64,000 nt of DNA from NCBI RefSeq assembly GCF_029784135.1, contig NC_073746.1, forward strand, positions 117,178,035 through 117,242,034, written 5' to 3'. The DNA is from Toxorhynchites rutilus septentrionalis (taxonomy: Eukaryota; Arthropoda; Insecta; Diptera; Culicidae). The notes under the pieces are model-generated. The model was not told the origin of the DNA. It saw only the letters and a program-made list of their open reading frames with translations, and did no database searches. This document shows, in pieces, positions 39,462-50,898 of the stretch. The stretch's first letter is position 1. Each line of letters starts with the position of its first letter. The translations under genes and the position numbers were made by a program.

Positions 39462-40268
39462 ATTTCATGTCAAACCGATTCAGTGGATTTCAGATTTCCG
39501 CGAAAATCCGCATTTTTTATTTATTTTTTAACAGGGTGCCCATTTCCATTTTAAGATGGTCCGAAATTTACAATTTTTTGAAGGTTTAATATTCAATAAG
39601 ACTTGCTCATTGGCTTAGATTTTATATGCCGATCATCACGAATCGGTCAAGTAATTAAAAAGTTATGAATTTTTGAAAAAATGGCCAGTTTTGGAAAAAA
39701 ATTGTAAAACAAATTGATTTTTCGGACCACCAGTTAACTTAACTCAAAACTAAAACAAAGCTTTTTAAATATGTTTTGTAAAAAAACGCAGCTTTCAAGA
39801 AAAAATATAAAAATATTGCGCCCTCTAGGCCAATGCCACGAAAACATCAAAAACAAACACATTTAACTCTCCCTAACTCGATATCTGAAAGACCATAGAG
39901 TTAGGGAGGTATAGAGTTGTGGAGAGAGGAATGCTTATAAAATAAATCAAAGATGCTATGGAATCCATCGAATGACGGAAAATATCGAGTTACAGAACAT
40001 CGCGTTAGGGAGAGTTGATTGTACAATCAATAATTACTAAATCTAAATCCAAATCTTGGCTTTAATTGATTTATTTTAGTATGTCGATCATCTCAATCGG
40101 TAGTTTTAAAATCAGTTTTGGGAAAAAGTGAAACAAAAAAAAATTCGGACCACCCTTAAATAAAATTGAGTTTCCTAATAGAAAAATAAAAAACACGGGT
40201 CTTATATTTTTCGATAGGAAACAAAACCACCAATTTTCACGAAAATCTGAGAACAACTATATCGGTTT
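39462..40268. mobile_element. MITE with CCATTYCATGYCAAACCGAT termini
   Basis: The left end CCATTTCATGTCAAACCGAT (39462 on) and the right end ATCGGTTTGGCATGGAATGG are inverted repeats that extend inward through a TCAGATTT..CG.GAAAA segment, about 45 bp in all. The interior includes the GGACCACC motifs found at 28.8 kb. No coding frame. A second small MITE appears to sit inside at about 39860-40025. Confidence 0.85.
39860..40025. mobile_element. Nested small MITE with AACTCTCCCTAACKCGAT termini
   Basis: TTTAACTCTCCCTAACTCGA on the left and CGCGTTAGGGAGAGTTGAT on the right are inverted repeats about 165 bp apart, with internal echoes (ATAGAGTTAGGGAGG near 39895, ATCGAGTTACAGAAC near 39985). The exact ends and target duplication could not be fixed. 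Confidence 0.7.
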
Positions 40269-40706
40269 GGCATGGAATGGCTGAATATTGGCCGCACTCT
40301 AGTCAACCTCAGTTTCGCACCAGCTAGCGAGCAGACAACAGATTTTTCCAATAATGATAGCACATACAACGGTTCTGCTTATTACAATTATAGATATCTC
40401 ACACATCTAAATTCCTGAGCTTCAGCTTGGGTAGGTTGTACAATTCGTAGTTGCTCTCTGTGATTGACCTGAAACAGCCAAATTGCACAAAGAACACACT
40501 GAATGACGCTTGGAAGTAGCAAACCATTCTCACTGTGCACGTTTCAGTGATTCGTGTTTTAAATAATCAATAACGACACCGGCCACGTCCTTACAGTCAC
40601 CAGGGGAAGGCAAGGAATGTTAGTATGATATTCGCCGCCCGAAGGACAGAAGGGTCGCGTCTATAGCGTGGTTCCCTAGCGATTATCATGGATGGGACAG
40701 TTGTTA
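40269..40706. other. Unassigned sequence
   Basis: Moderately balanced composition, no repeat family or gene recognised. Confidence 0.35.
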
Positions 40707-40714
40707 GTGGGGAG

Positions 40715-41509
40715 CAGTGTGGCCACACGCACAGATTTATCTGGAAAGGTACAGATTTTTTTCGTAATTTTTGGTACAGATTCAGTACGGTGCAGATTAC
40801 AGATTTTCGTCAAAAAGTTCAGATTGGTACGGATTTTTTCCGCGTATGAAATTTATTACATTTGAAGAAAGCAACATTAAGGTGCATGACGACTTTTACG
40901 TCGCAGTATCGCTTGATGCTGTTGATAATAAAGGATTTACAATGCAATAATTGATCACTTTAATAAGGATGAAATTTGCTTCCAGGATTCTACGTTGGGA
41001 ATATACAAGATCTGGAGAATGAATTCCGTACCCTGAAGGTGAAATTACTCCGTAAGGACTTCACAGTTTCAGAAAACGATGATGTGTAAGATTGGTGGAC
41101 AAAAATTTGATGCCTAAAAAGAATTGACGGTTCGCACGCATTTTCGGCGCTTCGATGCCTTGTTTGTATCGTTCTCACTACACCTCACTCCTTGGCGTTT
41201 TTTTGGTTTTGAATATATTCAGAACGAAAATAAGCTTCGAAATCGGCTCCACAGCGATACGATGCACACTATTTTGAGACCAAAAGATTTGATTAAACAT
41301 ATTGGTTTTGTATAAGTATCATCAAACACTCGAATAATTTGCAAATGTAAATGTAATATTTGTAGTAAATAGATGTGTTTTTTCATTCTAATAAAAAAAA
41401 TTTCAACGAATATTTTCGATGGTACAGATTTTTGGTACATATTTTTTAATGAAAAAGTACAGATGAGAAATATTTTATTTTTGGTACAGATTAAAATTTG
41501 GCAACACTG
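40715..41509 (+). mobile_element. hAT element remnant, copy 2, with perfect 8-bp TSD
   Basis: Termini CAGTGTGGCCA on the left and TGGCAACACTG on the right are hAT-type inverted repeats, followed inward by repeated GTACAGATT motifs. GTGGGGAG occurs at 40707-40714 and 41510-41517, the 8-bp duplication expected of hAT elements. At 795 bp it is an internally deleted derivative. It is the inverted homologue of 13389-14162. Confidence 0.93.
41124..41315 (+). pseudogene. hAT transposase C-terminal remnant
   Basis: The frame encodes 63 residues, including FDALFVSFSLHLTPWRFF, then NENKLRNRLHSDTMHTIL and RPKDLIK. The KLRNRL..DTM..IL segment resembles the hAT C-terminal dimerisation helix region. About 60 codons are shared with the other copy (13769-13581). 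No catalytic residues remain, and the Met is unlikely to be a real start. Confidence 0.65.
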
Positions 41510-41544
41510 GTGGGGAGAGGTGAAAATCAGGATTCCCTGAGGTA

Positions 41545-42140
41545 AGTGATGTGATTATGTAAACGGGAACTATCGAAGACTCGACGAAACAGAGTTCTGG
41601 AAATCTTATATGTTACAACACGCGGTAGAGATTATCTTCAGGTAACCTGAGAAGGAAAACTACGGCGGAGAGTTGTCTTTGAAACCTTTGAAACCTTCTC
41701 TAAAATCAATGGACCTGGCGATATATTTGTGATACCTGATCCTTTAAACATTTAAAATCAATCGACCCGGCGATTTATTCACTTATTCATCATGCTTTAT
41801 AGAAATCCAGTCGCGTCGGTGGAAACTTATCTTTAAGAAACTTTAAGAAAGTGATTATGTAAACGCGAACTATCGAAGACTCGACGAAACAGAGTTCTGG
41901 AAATCTTATATGTTACAACAAGCGGTAGAGGAGTAGAAAGAACTCCTCTACAACCAATGGCAATGCCGATATATTCCCTTATTCATAAAGCGTACTTTTA
42001 TTGATATCCAACCGTAAAGGCGGAGCGTTATATTTGAGAAACCTGAGAAGATAACCGAAAGAACTCTTCTAAAACCGTTATTCATCGTGCGTACTCTTCA
42101 TCGAACTGCAGTTGCGATGGTGAAATTTTCCGTGCTATAT
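41545..42140 (+). repeat. Tandemly repeated segment with a 300-bp period and inner subunits
   Basis: 41551-41634 and 41851-41934 are nearly identical (both start GTGATTATGTAAACG and include CTCGACGAAACAGAGTTCTG), exactly 300 bp apart. Between and after them, looser subunits repeat TCTAAAATCAATGGACC/TCTACAACCAATGGC, CGATATATTC, TTATTCATC and GAGAAGA. No coding potential established. Confidence 0.88.
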
Positions 42141-43259
42141 TTTCGGATATTCATCACCAGCTTAATTCACATAGGCATACATCTGGAGCATATTCTGCTA
42201 GAATCCAAGTTTGTTATCTAGAGTCCGGAATACAAATTCGGAAAATGAGAACAAAATCTGGTATTCACTTGTTTTTATTTGAAAAAAGATAGATTAAATA
42301 AATAAATATGTTATTGAAATAATCGAAAGAAACACGAATAATTTTTATGTGTTTGTATATGACATGACACGTTAAGATATTACCATTTTTCAAGAAAAAA
42401 AAAGCATACAACAAAAAAAGTTGTATCACATATATAAACCCTATAGTATCAGATAAACACAAATCACTATCTCTACAAATGGTTTAATAATAATATATTT
42501 AATTCAAACATACTAAATTCGATGTATATGAAAAAAAAATCTTGAAACATCTCAAATCTAAAAATCTAAAATCAACAAGTCTGACAAAAAACAACGATTC
42601 ACTTTTGCACAAATAAATTACGGTGAAAAGTCACGAAACACATTTATCTGATTTTCAAATTCAAACATCACGGATCCTTATACTAAACTAAACGGGCGGG
42701 ACCGCAAGCCAACCAACGAGTTTCCACATGAACAATCAATTGGGGAACGCGTCCAAAAATGACGGACGTCCAATAATCCTTCACCGGATATGCAAGCTCT
42801 TACATTTCTAAAACAATTGCAACGACGATCCTTCCCATCACATTACCGCCACTTCAAACGAAATAACGCAAATACGGAGCGATCGAAAAACGCATCCACA
42901 CTCGATGACTGCTCACTCGTCACTCCCTCTCACACTTTTAAATATTTAAAATTTTGGACTTATTGATGATTTGATCTGATCTTTCTTTCATTTTTCACGA
43001 ATTTGTACCAAGTGTTTCCGAGTTGAAGGAGGTGTCGAAGTGGTGTGCAAGTGCAGCGCCGGATGTGGAGAAGGTGTTTTCCAGCGGTGAAAGCTGTGTT
43101 CTTCGGTTGAAAACTGAAGGTGAAAAACACTGTTTAATCCATTTTCCGGGTAGATCGCTCAACGCACATGTCACATTATCATTTGAAAAAATTGGATGAA
43201 TGAGAATAAAAAGTCCTAAGCCCTCCTGTTATGTCACCGACATTACTCATCCATCTTTT
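42141..43259. other. Unassigned sequence, AT-rich then balanced
   Basis: 42260-42600 is AT-rich. 42660-43140 is more balanced, with short open stretches such as 43020-43120 that have no recognisable product. No repeat families. Confidence 0.35.
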
Positions 43260-43267
43260 GATATGAT

Positions 43268-44430
43268 CAAAGATGCCAACCTTTCTGATTTTTCAGGATT
43301 TCCCAGACTTTTTAGCACGCTTCCTGATATCCTGATGAACATTCAATTTATCCTGATTTTCCCTGATTTTTGAACTCCTTATATTATTCGTAATAAATAT
43401 ACTGGTTTCCATCTCTAAGTTTTCTGTCATGATAGTTCTCCGGTCCGCGCTTGTATATATCTTTTATTAAGTTAAATTCTCTAGACGCAAAACTAAACTT
43501 AACTTTTTTATCTCTACCCTAAATTGTTTCGGGGCTTTTAAAAACAGTGCTAGAAAATTTAATGAATCCAGGTTATCTGACGAATTTACCAACGAGATCA
43601 AGTTTGAAGAGCAACATTACTTTATTGAGGATAATGTGTATGTAGATGTATCCCCAGAGTTATGATTGTAGGAATACGTTTCAGAGTGTAAAATTACTGA
43701 AGAGAACATTTTTGAATCCACAATCAATATAAAAATATTTTACATATAATTTGTTCGTCTGATTCAAAGTAGGATCAACTTTAATGATGGGTCTATGGTA
43801 AATAAATCTATAACCGTACTCAATGCAAATCAAGCAAATTAGGAAAAATTCAACAATTCTTCCACTGCTGATATGCTTTCCTCATTTGTTGAGTAAAAAT
43901 TCATTTCAAAGCGTGGACGATGAATCCATTGAAAATTTCAATATTGATTTTTCTGCAACTGTCTGTAGTGATGCTGTAGGTTTTTCGGGAAAAATATAAA
44001 GGATCAAAAGGTCAGGCCAAACACTAGCATTTCCGCTTATGCGAGGATTTATACCATGTTCATTAGTTCTTTTACATATGCGATCTTCGCCCGAAGAAAG
44101 ATATACTCTGTTTCTGGTGGGATTTGGAATGAATTCTGAATTATGAGCTACTACCAAGCAACCTGTTTCTCACATGTATGTCTTGCAGCAGTTTTCGACG
44201 AGGAAGAAAACATGTTCTGGGAGAATAGAATATTTAAGCTGTGTGAAAGATGGCGAAAGATTGTGAAACAAAACTATGGATATAAAATTAAATTATAACG
44301 CTTCGATTGAAAATGATGTTTTTGTTTTCCCAAAAATCAACATTAACTTTTCGGACAACCCAATATGAGCTATCCTGATTTTTATTTTCATTCTTTCTGT
44401 TTTTTTTTTAAATTATAGTTGGCAACCCTG
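43268..44430. mobile_element. hAT-like element, non-autonomous
   Basis: Left terminus CAAAGATGCCAACC and right terminus GTTGGCAACCCTG resemble hAT CAGGGTTGCCAAC ends. The flanks GATATGAT (43260-43267) and AATATGAT (44431-44438) match at 7 of 8 positions, fitting an 8-bp target duplication. TCCTGATTTTY motifs recur just inside both ends. No transposase recognised; the minus frame at 44157-43906 has no known domain. Confidence 0.78.
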
Positions 44431-44541
44431 AATATGATACTTTTTTTTAATGAATTTATTTGTCGATTTGTGTTGATTTCAGAAACGCTTGTGTTTTGTT
44501 TTCATGCCGATTTTGACGAATATAGTCATTAGAAAATAGTA

Positions 44542-45837
44542 AAGGGTGTGTCACATCAAATTGCATCACGGAAAAAACGCTGTAGAAATTTAATTTTTAT
44601 GAATTATATCTTCAGCTTTCGCTTATAATCATATAAGAGTGTATAGATCACGTTGGCCATGCTTCACTGTCAATTTTTCGTAAATTTGGAAAAATGTCGT
44701 CGAACGAAAAAGAGCGTCGTGAATTAATCCTGCGCACTCATTTCGAGAATCCGGAGTTCTCACATCGGGACATCGGTAAGATGCTGGGAATCGTCCAATC
44801 CACGGTCAGCAGAGTACTAAAACGATACTTCGAGAACCTAACCATCGACCGGAAGGTGAAGAACGGCAAAAATGGATGCTCCGTCAGTGAAAAAGATCAC
44901 AAGCGCGTAGTTAAGCAGTTTAGACGTGATCCGAGAAGTTCGGTCCGGGATGTCGCCAATAAGCTGAATTTGTCAAGTTCATTCGTCCAGCGGACCAAGC
45001 AGCGGGAGGGCCTGCGTACATACAAGGTTCAGAAGGCTCCTAACCGCGACGAAAGGCAAAACATGGTGGGGAAGACGTGAACCCGGAAGCTGTACACCGA
45101 AATGCTGACGAAGCCGCATTGCCTGGTAATGGACGACGAAACCTACGTCAAAGCGGACTTTCGTCAGCTGCCGGGCCTGTTGTTCTTCTCCGCAGAGGAC
45201 AAATTCAGCGTTCCGGAGGAGATTCGCAAGCAGAAACTATCCAAGTTTGCCAAAAAGTACATGGTGTGGCAAGCGATCTGCTATTGCGGAAAGCGGAGTG
45301 CCCCCTTCGTGATGACCGGCACGGTAAACGGGCAGGTTTACCTTAAGGAGTGCCTACAGAAGCGCTTACTACCACTATTGAAGCAGCACGAGGGCCCGAC
45401 CATCTTCTGGCCGGATCTCACTTCGTGCCACTATTCAAAGGACGTGTTGGAGTGGTACGAAGCCAACGGGGTCACCTTCGTGCCAAAGGAAATGAACCCG
45501 CCCAACGCGCTGGAGCTTCGCCCAATAGAGAAATATTGGGCGATTGAAGCAGGCCCTCCGGAAGAACCCAAAAGTTGTCAAATCGGAGGCGGACTTCAAG
45601 AGAAAATGGATTTCTGTTCAAAAAAAACTACAACCAGACGTTGTACAGAACCTTATGGACGGGGTAAAGAGGAAGGTGCGAGCATACGGGCTTGGGCTCG
45701 AAGTATGAATAAAAAGAAAATGCCAAAAGTTGTTTAATAGTTTTTATTTTACTGTCTAAAATTTTCAAAAGGATCGGTCTACTGAGCGAATTTCTACAGC
45801 GTTTTTTCCGTGATGCAATTTGATGTAACACACCCTT
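44542..45837 (+). mobile_element. ITm DD37E transposon, almost full length
   Basis: Terminal inverted repeats of about 50 bp (AAGGGTGTGTCACATCAAAT and onward, mirrored at the right end by GATGTAACACACCCTT) are nearly identical, and TA at 44540-44541 and 45838-45839 is the target duplication. The 1296-bp length and single central gene are complete for this class. High TIR identity and few lesions suggest it is the youngest DNA transposon in the window. Confidence 0.95.
44694..45708 (+). pseudogene. DD37E transposase with one stop and one 2-nt deletion
   Basis: IS630-Tc1-mariner transposase of the mosquito ITmD37E type. Start at 44694 (MSSNEKERRELILR). A paired helix-turn-helix region follows, with GKMLGIVQSTVSRVLKRYFE near residues 29-48 and a second helix set near 80-110. 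First catalytic Asp in VMDDETYVKAD, second in FWPDLTSCHY, and Glu in LRPIEKYWA with exactly 37 residues between the last two. Lesions: TGA at 45078-45080 where Arg (CGA) is likely, the change expected from CpG decay, and a 2-nt deletion just after KYWAI near 45545. After it the frame continues as VVKSEADFKRKWISVQKK to GLGLEV and TGA at 45706-45708. All three catalytic residues are kept. Confidence 0.94.
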
Positions 45838-46077
45838 TAGTGTGAATAATTTTCATGAATCCAACAAACGACAAACATTAAACTTATGATAAAAAAACGC
45901 ATGATCGATTTTTGATAATTTGGCGCCAAATGGAAGGTTTTTGAAAAATTGTAAAAATTGTAAACTGAGTGTCTAAAAAATTAAATGATTTAAATGATTT
46001 TTAAGATCTACAATTTTCACTTTTTTTTCATAAAACAGCCTAAAACAGCATAAAACAGATTCAAGTGAGGGGAACTT

Positions 46078-46255
46078 TTCACATTTCATTAAAAAATAGT
46101 TTACTACGTAGGAAAAACCCGGTGTATTGCCAAACCAAAATGCCTAAAGCTTCTGGTAGACAAACATGTTAGAAAACTTTGATAGCGTTTTCCTCAGTTA
46201 CTGATTTTAGAACATGGGAAAATTATGCGTAGAACGGCAGTTATTATAATGAAAT
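46078..46255 (+). repeat. Direct repeat, copy 1 (partner 46416-46597)
   Basis: Shares the ordered motifs ACATTTCATTA, CGGTGT/TGGTGT, AATGC, GCTTCTGGTRGACAAA, TTTCCTCAGTTACTGATTTT/TTTCTCAGTTGCTGATTTT, GGAACATGGGA/GAACATGGGA and ATGCGTAGAACGGCAG with 46416-46597, about 340 bp away in the same orientation. Confidence 0.82.
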
Positions 46256-46415
46256 TTATGTTATGCCAAGGTGTTGCAGATCACTTCCTTCTTCATAAAA
46301 CTATGTTTCATGCATAATCTTTCGTAAAAACATAAAAAACTAATTGTTTGTTTCCAGTATTTCAGAAAACAACATCAACTTCTATCGCCCCATGTTGATA
46401 TTCTAGACATGAATG

Positions 46416-46597
46416 TCCCACCATGAATTTTTAACATTTCATTAGACAATACTTTACTGTTTATAAAAAATCTGGTGTTTTGCTAAACTGAAATGCTCAA
46501 TGCTTCTGGTGGACAAATATGAGAGAAAAAAAATTAGTGCATTTTTCTCAGTTGCTGATTTTGGAACATGGGACAACTATGCGTAGAACGGCAGAGA
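46416..46597 (+). repeat. Direct repeat, copy 2 (partner 46078-46255)
   Basis: Partner of the unit above. The 160 bp between the units are unrelated to them. No termini or target duplication seen, so this looks like a local duplication rather than a mobile element. Confidence 0.82.
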
Positions 46598-47149
46598 TGG
46601 TCTGCAGTATTACCTACGACGAAGCTTTCCAAAGGACTTTCCCGAAGACCACCTTGCCAGCTCAAAAACCAAGAATGGGTTTAACTTTGAAAAGTCTTAA
46701 CTGCGCAGAATATGGTGCAGTTTTGGTACGAATCGGTTTAAAGTCTTCGAGACGAAAAAATCAGTATTGACGAAATTATTGTTGATGATCGTCCGGACTT
46801 ATCAGATATCAAGTGTGAATTATCCTCGAAGGATCAAACGTATTTCATAGGTTGGAATTATTGTATATGCTTCAAGCTAACCAAAAACTTAAGAAGCTAC
46901 CTAAGCTTCCAAGGCGATCAATCCGAAAGGTAGAATATGCTAGTCCTATTTTGACCAGCGACGATTCTTGTTGAGATTGAACTCGACCACAGCTTAATGG
47001 TTGCAAGCTTCTTTCGGGGAACATTTAGATGGATCTTAATTAAACACTAAGATTGCTAGCAAAGAATTTCATAGCTGCTGCTTTTTTTCGAACACACTGA
47101 TCATGGTTCAAAAAAACTCTCAATCTTCCCTTTCTCATCTACTAATTGT

Positions 47150-48320
47150 CTCGTATGAGGTTTCGAAGCCAGCCGGAAAATGATTTTCATCCAGTGTTTT
47201 TAGGGGAGAAACGTTGGGCCTTTGTTTTCTCTGATTTCAGCAATGAAGAAGGAACTGCCACCGCCATGGATTATCCTTTTTGTTAGTCAGAGGAGGAAAA
47301 AAAAACACTTTCGCAAAATAAGGAAAGACAATTTTCCTCAATGTGCATAGCGATGACTTTGCAGCCTATATACACATCTCCAAACCCGTACGATTGAAAC
47401 TGTGACAGTACATACGTTTATATGCTATGTTGCTTTTCTTTTTTTTTTCTCTTCTCTGTTCCCATTTTCCCTTTATCGCTCCGATGCTTACCGCCAGCTC
47501 CGATGCTGCGGTGTTCCAGTGTAATAGAAATGAGACAAGACTGTTCGGCTCGGGTGCCGCTGAGGGAGGCCTTATCAATGAACACGACCGACGAGAGGCG
47601 CTGGAAGATTTCCAGAGCGTGAAGTCCACTGGGAGATCGACCCGAGCCAACTGTAGGTGGGGGAGGAGGTGGGAACGCTGGGGGCTTTCACGGTCTAGCA
47701 CAAATTCTGTGACAGAAATAACGTGTAACACTTGCTGCTGCTATCCTGGGCGAATTTTCGTTTTCTTTTTAAAGTTCTTCACAATAATTTGAATGCTTTC
47801 CTGCCGAAAGGGATTGTGCACAATAATGTTTTCCGCAAATATTTGGAATGCAAACAAAACCGGGAAACGGTTATTTGTTTTGGCAACAGTTGGAGGAAGT
47901 AGGGACTAATTTTGGGTGACGAATTTTTAAATCCCATATTTGAGTGCGCTTGGCGCACGTTCATATGTTCGATAAATTACATGCAATTAATTATTCATTC
48001 GGAAATATGCCCCCCGCGGATTGGCGTTTTATCTTACAAACGAATTTTGGTCGATTGTTCGCAAGGCAACTTTGTACGCGCAGCATTTAACAATCGGTTG
48101 CGGAAATGAGTTGGTAATATGGACATTAAAATTTCAACTCTGCTATTTACGGTTCGTCCGGTTGGCCCTTCTGGCCTCTATCGGAAGTACTCTAATTTTG
48201 CCCTCATTATATTTCCAATTACTAATCATTTGTGTTTGATTTATTTACAGATGTGCCGATGCTTCGGAGTGGACGCAATTGGTGTTTTACAATTTAATTC
48301 CAATGCGATGGGATTTTGAG
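47150..48320. other. GC-richer, repeat-poor island without a recognisable gene
   Basis: Balanced composition and no repeat families. Contains a GTGCGCTTGGCGCAC dyad near 47945 and ATGCAATTAATTATTCATT near 47981, homeodomain-type cores. Open frames of 60-120 codons occur on both strands without recognisable products. Confidence 0.45.
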
Positions 48321-49624
48321 GGCCGTCGGAATGTATGTATTTTAGATTATTATTAATAGAAGCTAGGAACAGTTTTACATTAGTTTACATCATCTATGAG
48401 TATTCTCATAGCAGCGATAGAATTCATTTGAATTGTTTAAGTTCAATTCAAATCACAGTTTTGAAGTCCGGACATAGCTTACAGACTTTCAGATGTCATA
48501 TCTGATTTCTTCAAATACTTATCACATCGCTTGTCCAATCGAAATGTGCTTTTGGATAGACCAAAATAATCCGTAAACTTTAACTGTTTGAATGGTTTAT
48601 ATATTTATATCATATGGAAAACATGACATATCAAAAATTCAGAAAAAATATTTTTCGTTTCTGAGATATACTGTTTTATATTATTATACTGTTTTATGCC
48701 TATTATTGTTTTGTAGATTTATCCAAATATATTTTATAATTTGTATCTTTTGACCCAAAAATAAAATTTATTTCTGTGATTGAACTATTAGTTTATGAAA
48801 TAGAACATATGACTTAATATTTCAAAAACTATATAGTCCAATAGTCAATATATATAAAATATATATTTCAATAACGGAAAGACAATAAAACCGACGAAAA
48901 AAAAATATTTCAAAAAACAACGCATCTCTGACCCTCTTTTGATTTATTCTCAAATTTGTTAAAAAAGTCTAAGCTTTCCTAGAATTACATGAACAGATAC
49001 ATATATGGTCTCGGCACCTGAAAAATCACAAACAACGATATTTTAATTTTTAGTTTTCAAAAAATATCAAAAATCGCTCCTGTGGTTGAAAAGTAATGAT
49101 CATTGAAATCAAGGGAGAAAAGCATTCCAGATTTCAGATTGCTTATGCTTTAAAAAACACAGCTTGAAAACTATATGTCCGATTGACAAGGTTCCGTATA
49201 AATTCGTAAATTCCAAAAAAAATGCAGATTAACATTAACAAAATGTGGCAAATCTGCTTGTCTGGTTTTTTGAAGAGAGGGTTTTTAGTCACATTTTGGA
49301 CTATTATAATATTGTTTTGGTTCAGAAGACATCAAAGTGCTTATACAGTTTTCGAACTTGTGTACCTAATTCAGATTTTAGATTTTCATATTTCAGATTT
49401 AGGTCCTTTGGTTGGAATATCATAACTTGTTTACGTAACTGATCGACATTTGGTCTTCAACAAGGTTGTTTAGAAATCCGTATATTTGAATAAGTCTATT
49501 CATGCGCGCCTCTTATTATTTTTGTGATTAGTTTTTTTCTTCGGTAGAAAAATTCGTTCACAACGATTTCTTCGGTACAAAATTTCGTTCACAACGATAT
49601 TGGTAGATCGAATCTGTGTCTAAA
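48321..49624. other. AT-rich sequence, nothing identified
   Basis: No shared repeat, RNA gene or credible open frame recognised. Local short duplications only (for example ACAACGATTTCTTCGGTA and ACAACGATATTGGTAG near 49560). Confidence 0.4.
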
Positions 49625-50295
49625 CATATATTTTTACCATAATGATGTGTTTGGAAAATTTGTTGAAAATTATAATCAAATTCATAAAATTTCATGAATT
49701 ATACCGACAAACAGATTAAAGATCCAAATTTCCATAAAAAGACAATAAATTAGAAATGTTTCTTCAAATATCTTGGGAATGGCTGCATTTAGAAGGAGAT
49801 TGATAAAGAGCTTTTTTGTTTCAAATCACATCAGAATTCATAATTTGTTGCTAAAAATAATCATTAACATACAAAAATTCGAAGTTTCGGAAATTCGTAA
49901 AAAATCTATGTTCCACAAAGTTCATCAAAAATAGTTTTACTATCTTGTACTCATTTTTTAACATTTTCTACATGACTTCTATTTTATATGGAAAAAAAAT
50001 AAATTAAAAATTAAAAATACATATTTTAGGTATTGAAATTTTTTTTTGTAAATAAAAAGAGTACTAATTTTTTTTTACAGTGTATATTTTTTCACGTTTT
50101 AACATCACTACTCTATAACTCTTTCTAAGACACTATTTCGGTACAACTCATAGTTTCTGAGATATCAATTATCAAAGATTTCTCTTACTAAAATCGATAC
50201 GCCCTTTTCGAAAGTTACACTTGAGTCAAAAAAAAAAAAAATACAAACTTTCATTCGAATCGAAAACACCCATGTTTTGTCATTTTTCGATCAGT
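49625..50295 (+). mobile_element. Foldback element, copy 2 (partial, without LINE insertion)
   Basis: Follows copy 1 from about 23470 through 24900 in order, skipping the LINE. The junction region reads CGACAAACAGATTAAAGATC where copy 1 has CGACAAACATATTAAAGG plus the insert. It then runs through AAAAAGACAATAAATTAGAA, the AT-rich module, CTCTATAACTCTTTCTAAGA and into the right arm (AACTTTCATTCGAATCGAAA). The left inverted arm is absent. Confidence 0.85.
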
Positions 50296-50485
50296 TGGCT
50301 TTGGTTGGTTTTTGCTCAAAGGCAAAAACTTTCCATTATTGCTTTGAGAAAAAAACGCATTTTCATCATGAATTTGATAGAAGAAAAAAAAGTAGTTTGT
50401 TTGATTGTGATTAACAAAACTTACTAAATTATGGCATAAATTGAGAATGTTATTTTTACTTTTGGATCAATGTTTATTTATCTAC

Positions 50486-50898
50486 TAGCTAACCCGGCGG
50501 ACTTCGTCCTACCCACAATTGATATTTTCATTCAAATAATTTTGAACACTCAAGTTCCCACACAAATTATTTTTCTGTACGCGACAGACTGAGACGCATC
50601 AAACCTGATACCGACTGTTCAAATCCGTTGCTTCGTTCTCGAGTCAAGGGGGGACTACGGTCTGGAAAACCGAAGAAATCGAATTTTTGTTTTTTGCATT
50701 TAAGGAAATGTTGTTTTCAGAAATGTTGTCCGTGAAGGATTTTTGGATATTTGATTTCGTCGGAAAGTTACAGCCAAAAATGTGAAGCCACCAAGGGTAT
50801 AGTATTGCTGTAAAAATTTTCAAACGTATTTATCTCGAAACCATGTTTTTTTAATTGGATCTCAGGATCTACTCGACCGATTTGCCTGAAATGTTTTA
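50486..50898 (-). mobile_element. Helitron-like 3' end, minus strand
   Basis: Begins CTAGCTAACCCGGCGGACTT on the plus strand, the complement of a Helitron-like terminus with a GGAC-GAA-GTCC hairpin 10 bases before CTAG. The body differs from the GTCT-containing copies. Its own 5' end is not seen; it may continue beyond 52157, with the copy at 50899-52157 inserted into it. Confidence 0.7.

Larger units (their letters stand above)
45840..47149. other. Unassigned sequence with an internal direct repeat
   Basis: Apart from the repeat pair at 46078-46255 and 46416-46597, nothing is recognised. The frame 46519-46770 lies partly in the repeat and shows no known domain. Confidence 0.4.

Noticed and set aside
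43906..44157. Minus-strand frame as the hAT-like transposase
   Set aside because: No hAT motifs are visible in it; I kept only the terminal repeats and the near-perfect 8-bp duplication as evidence for the element.
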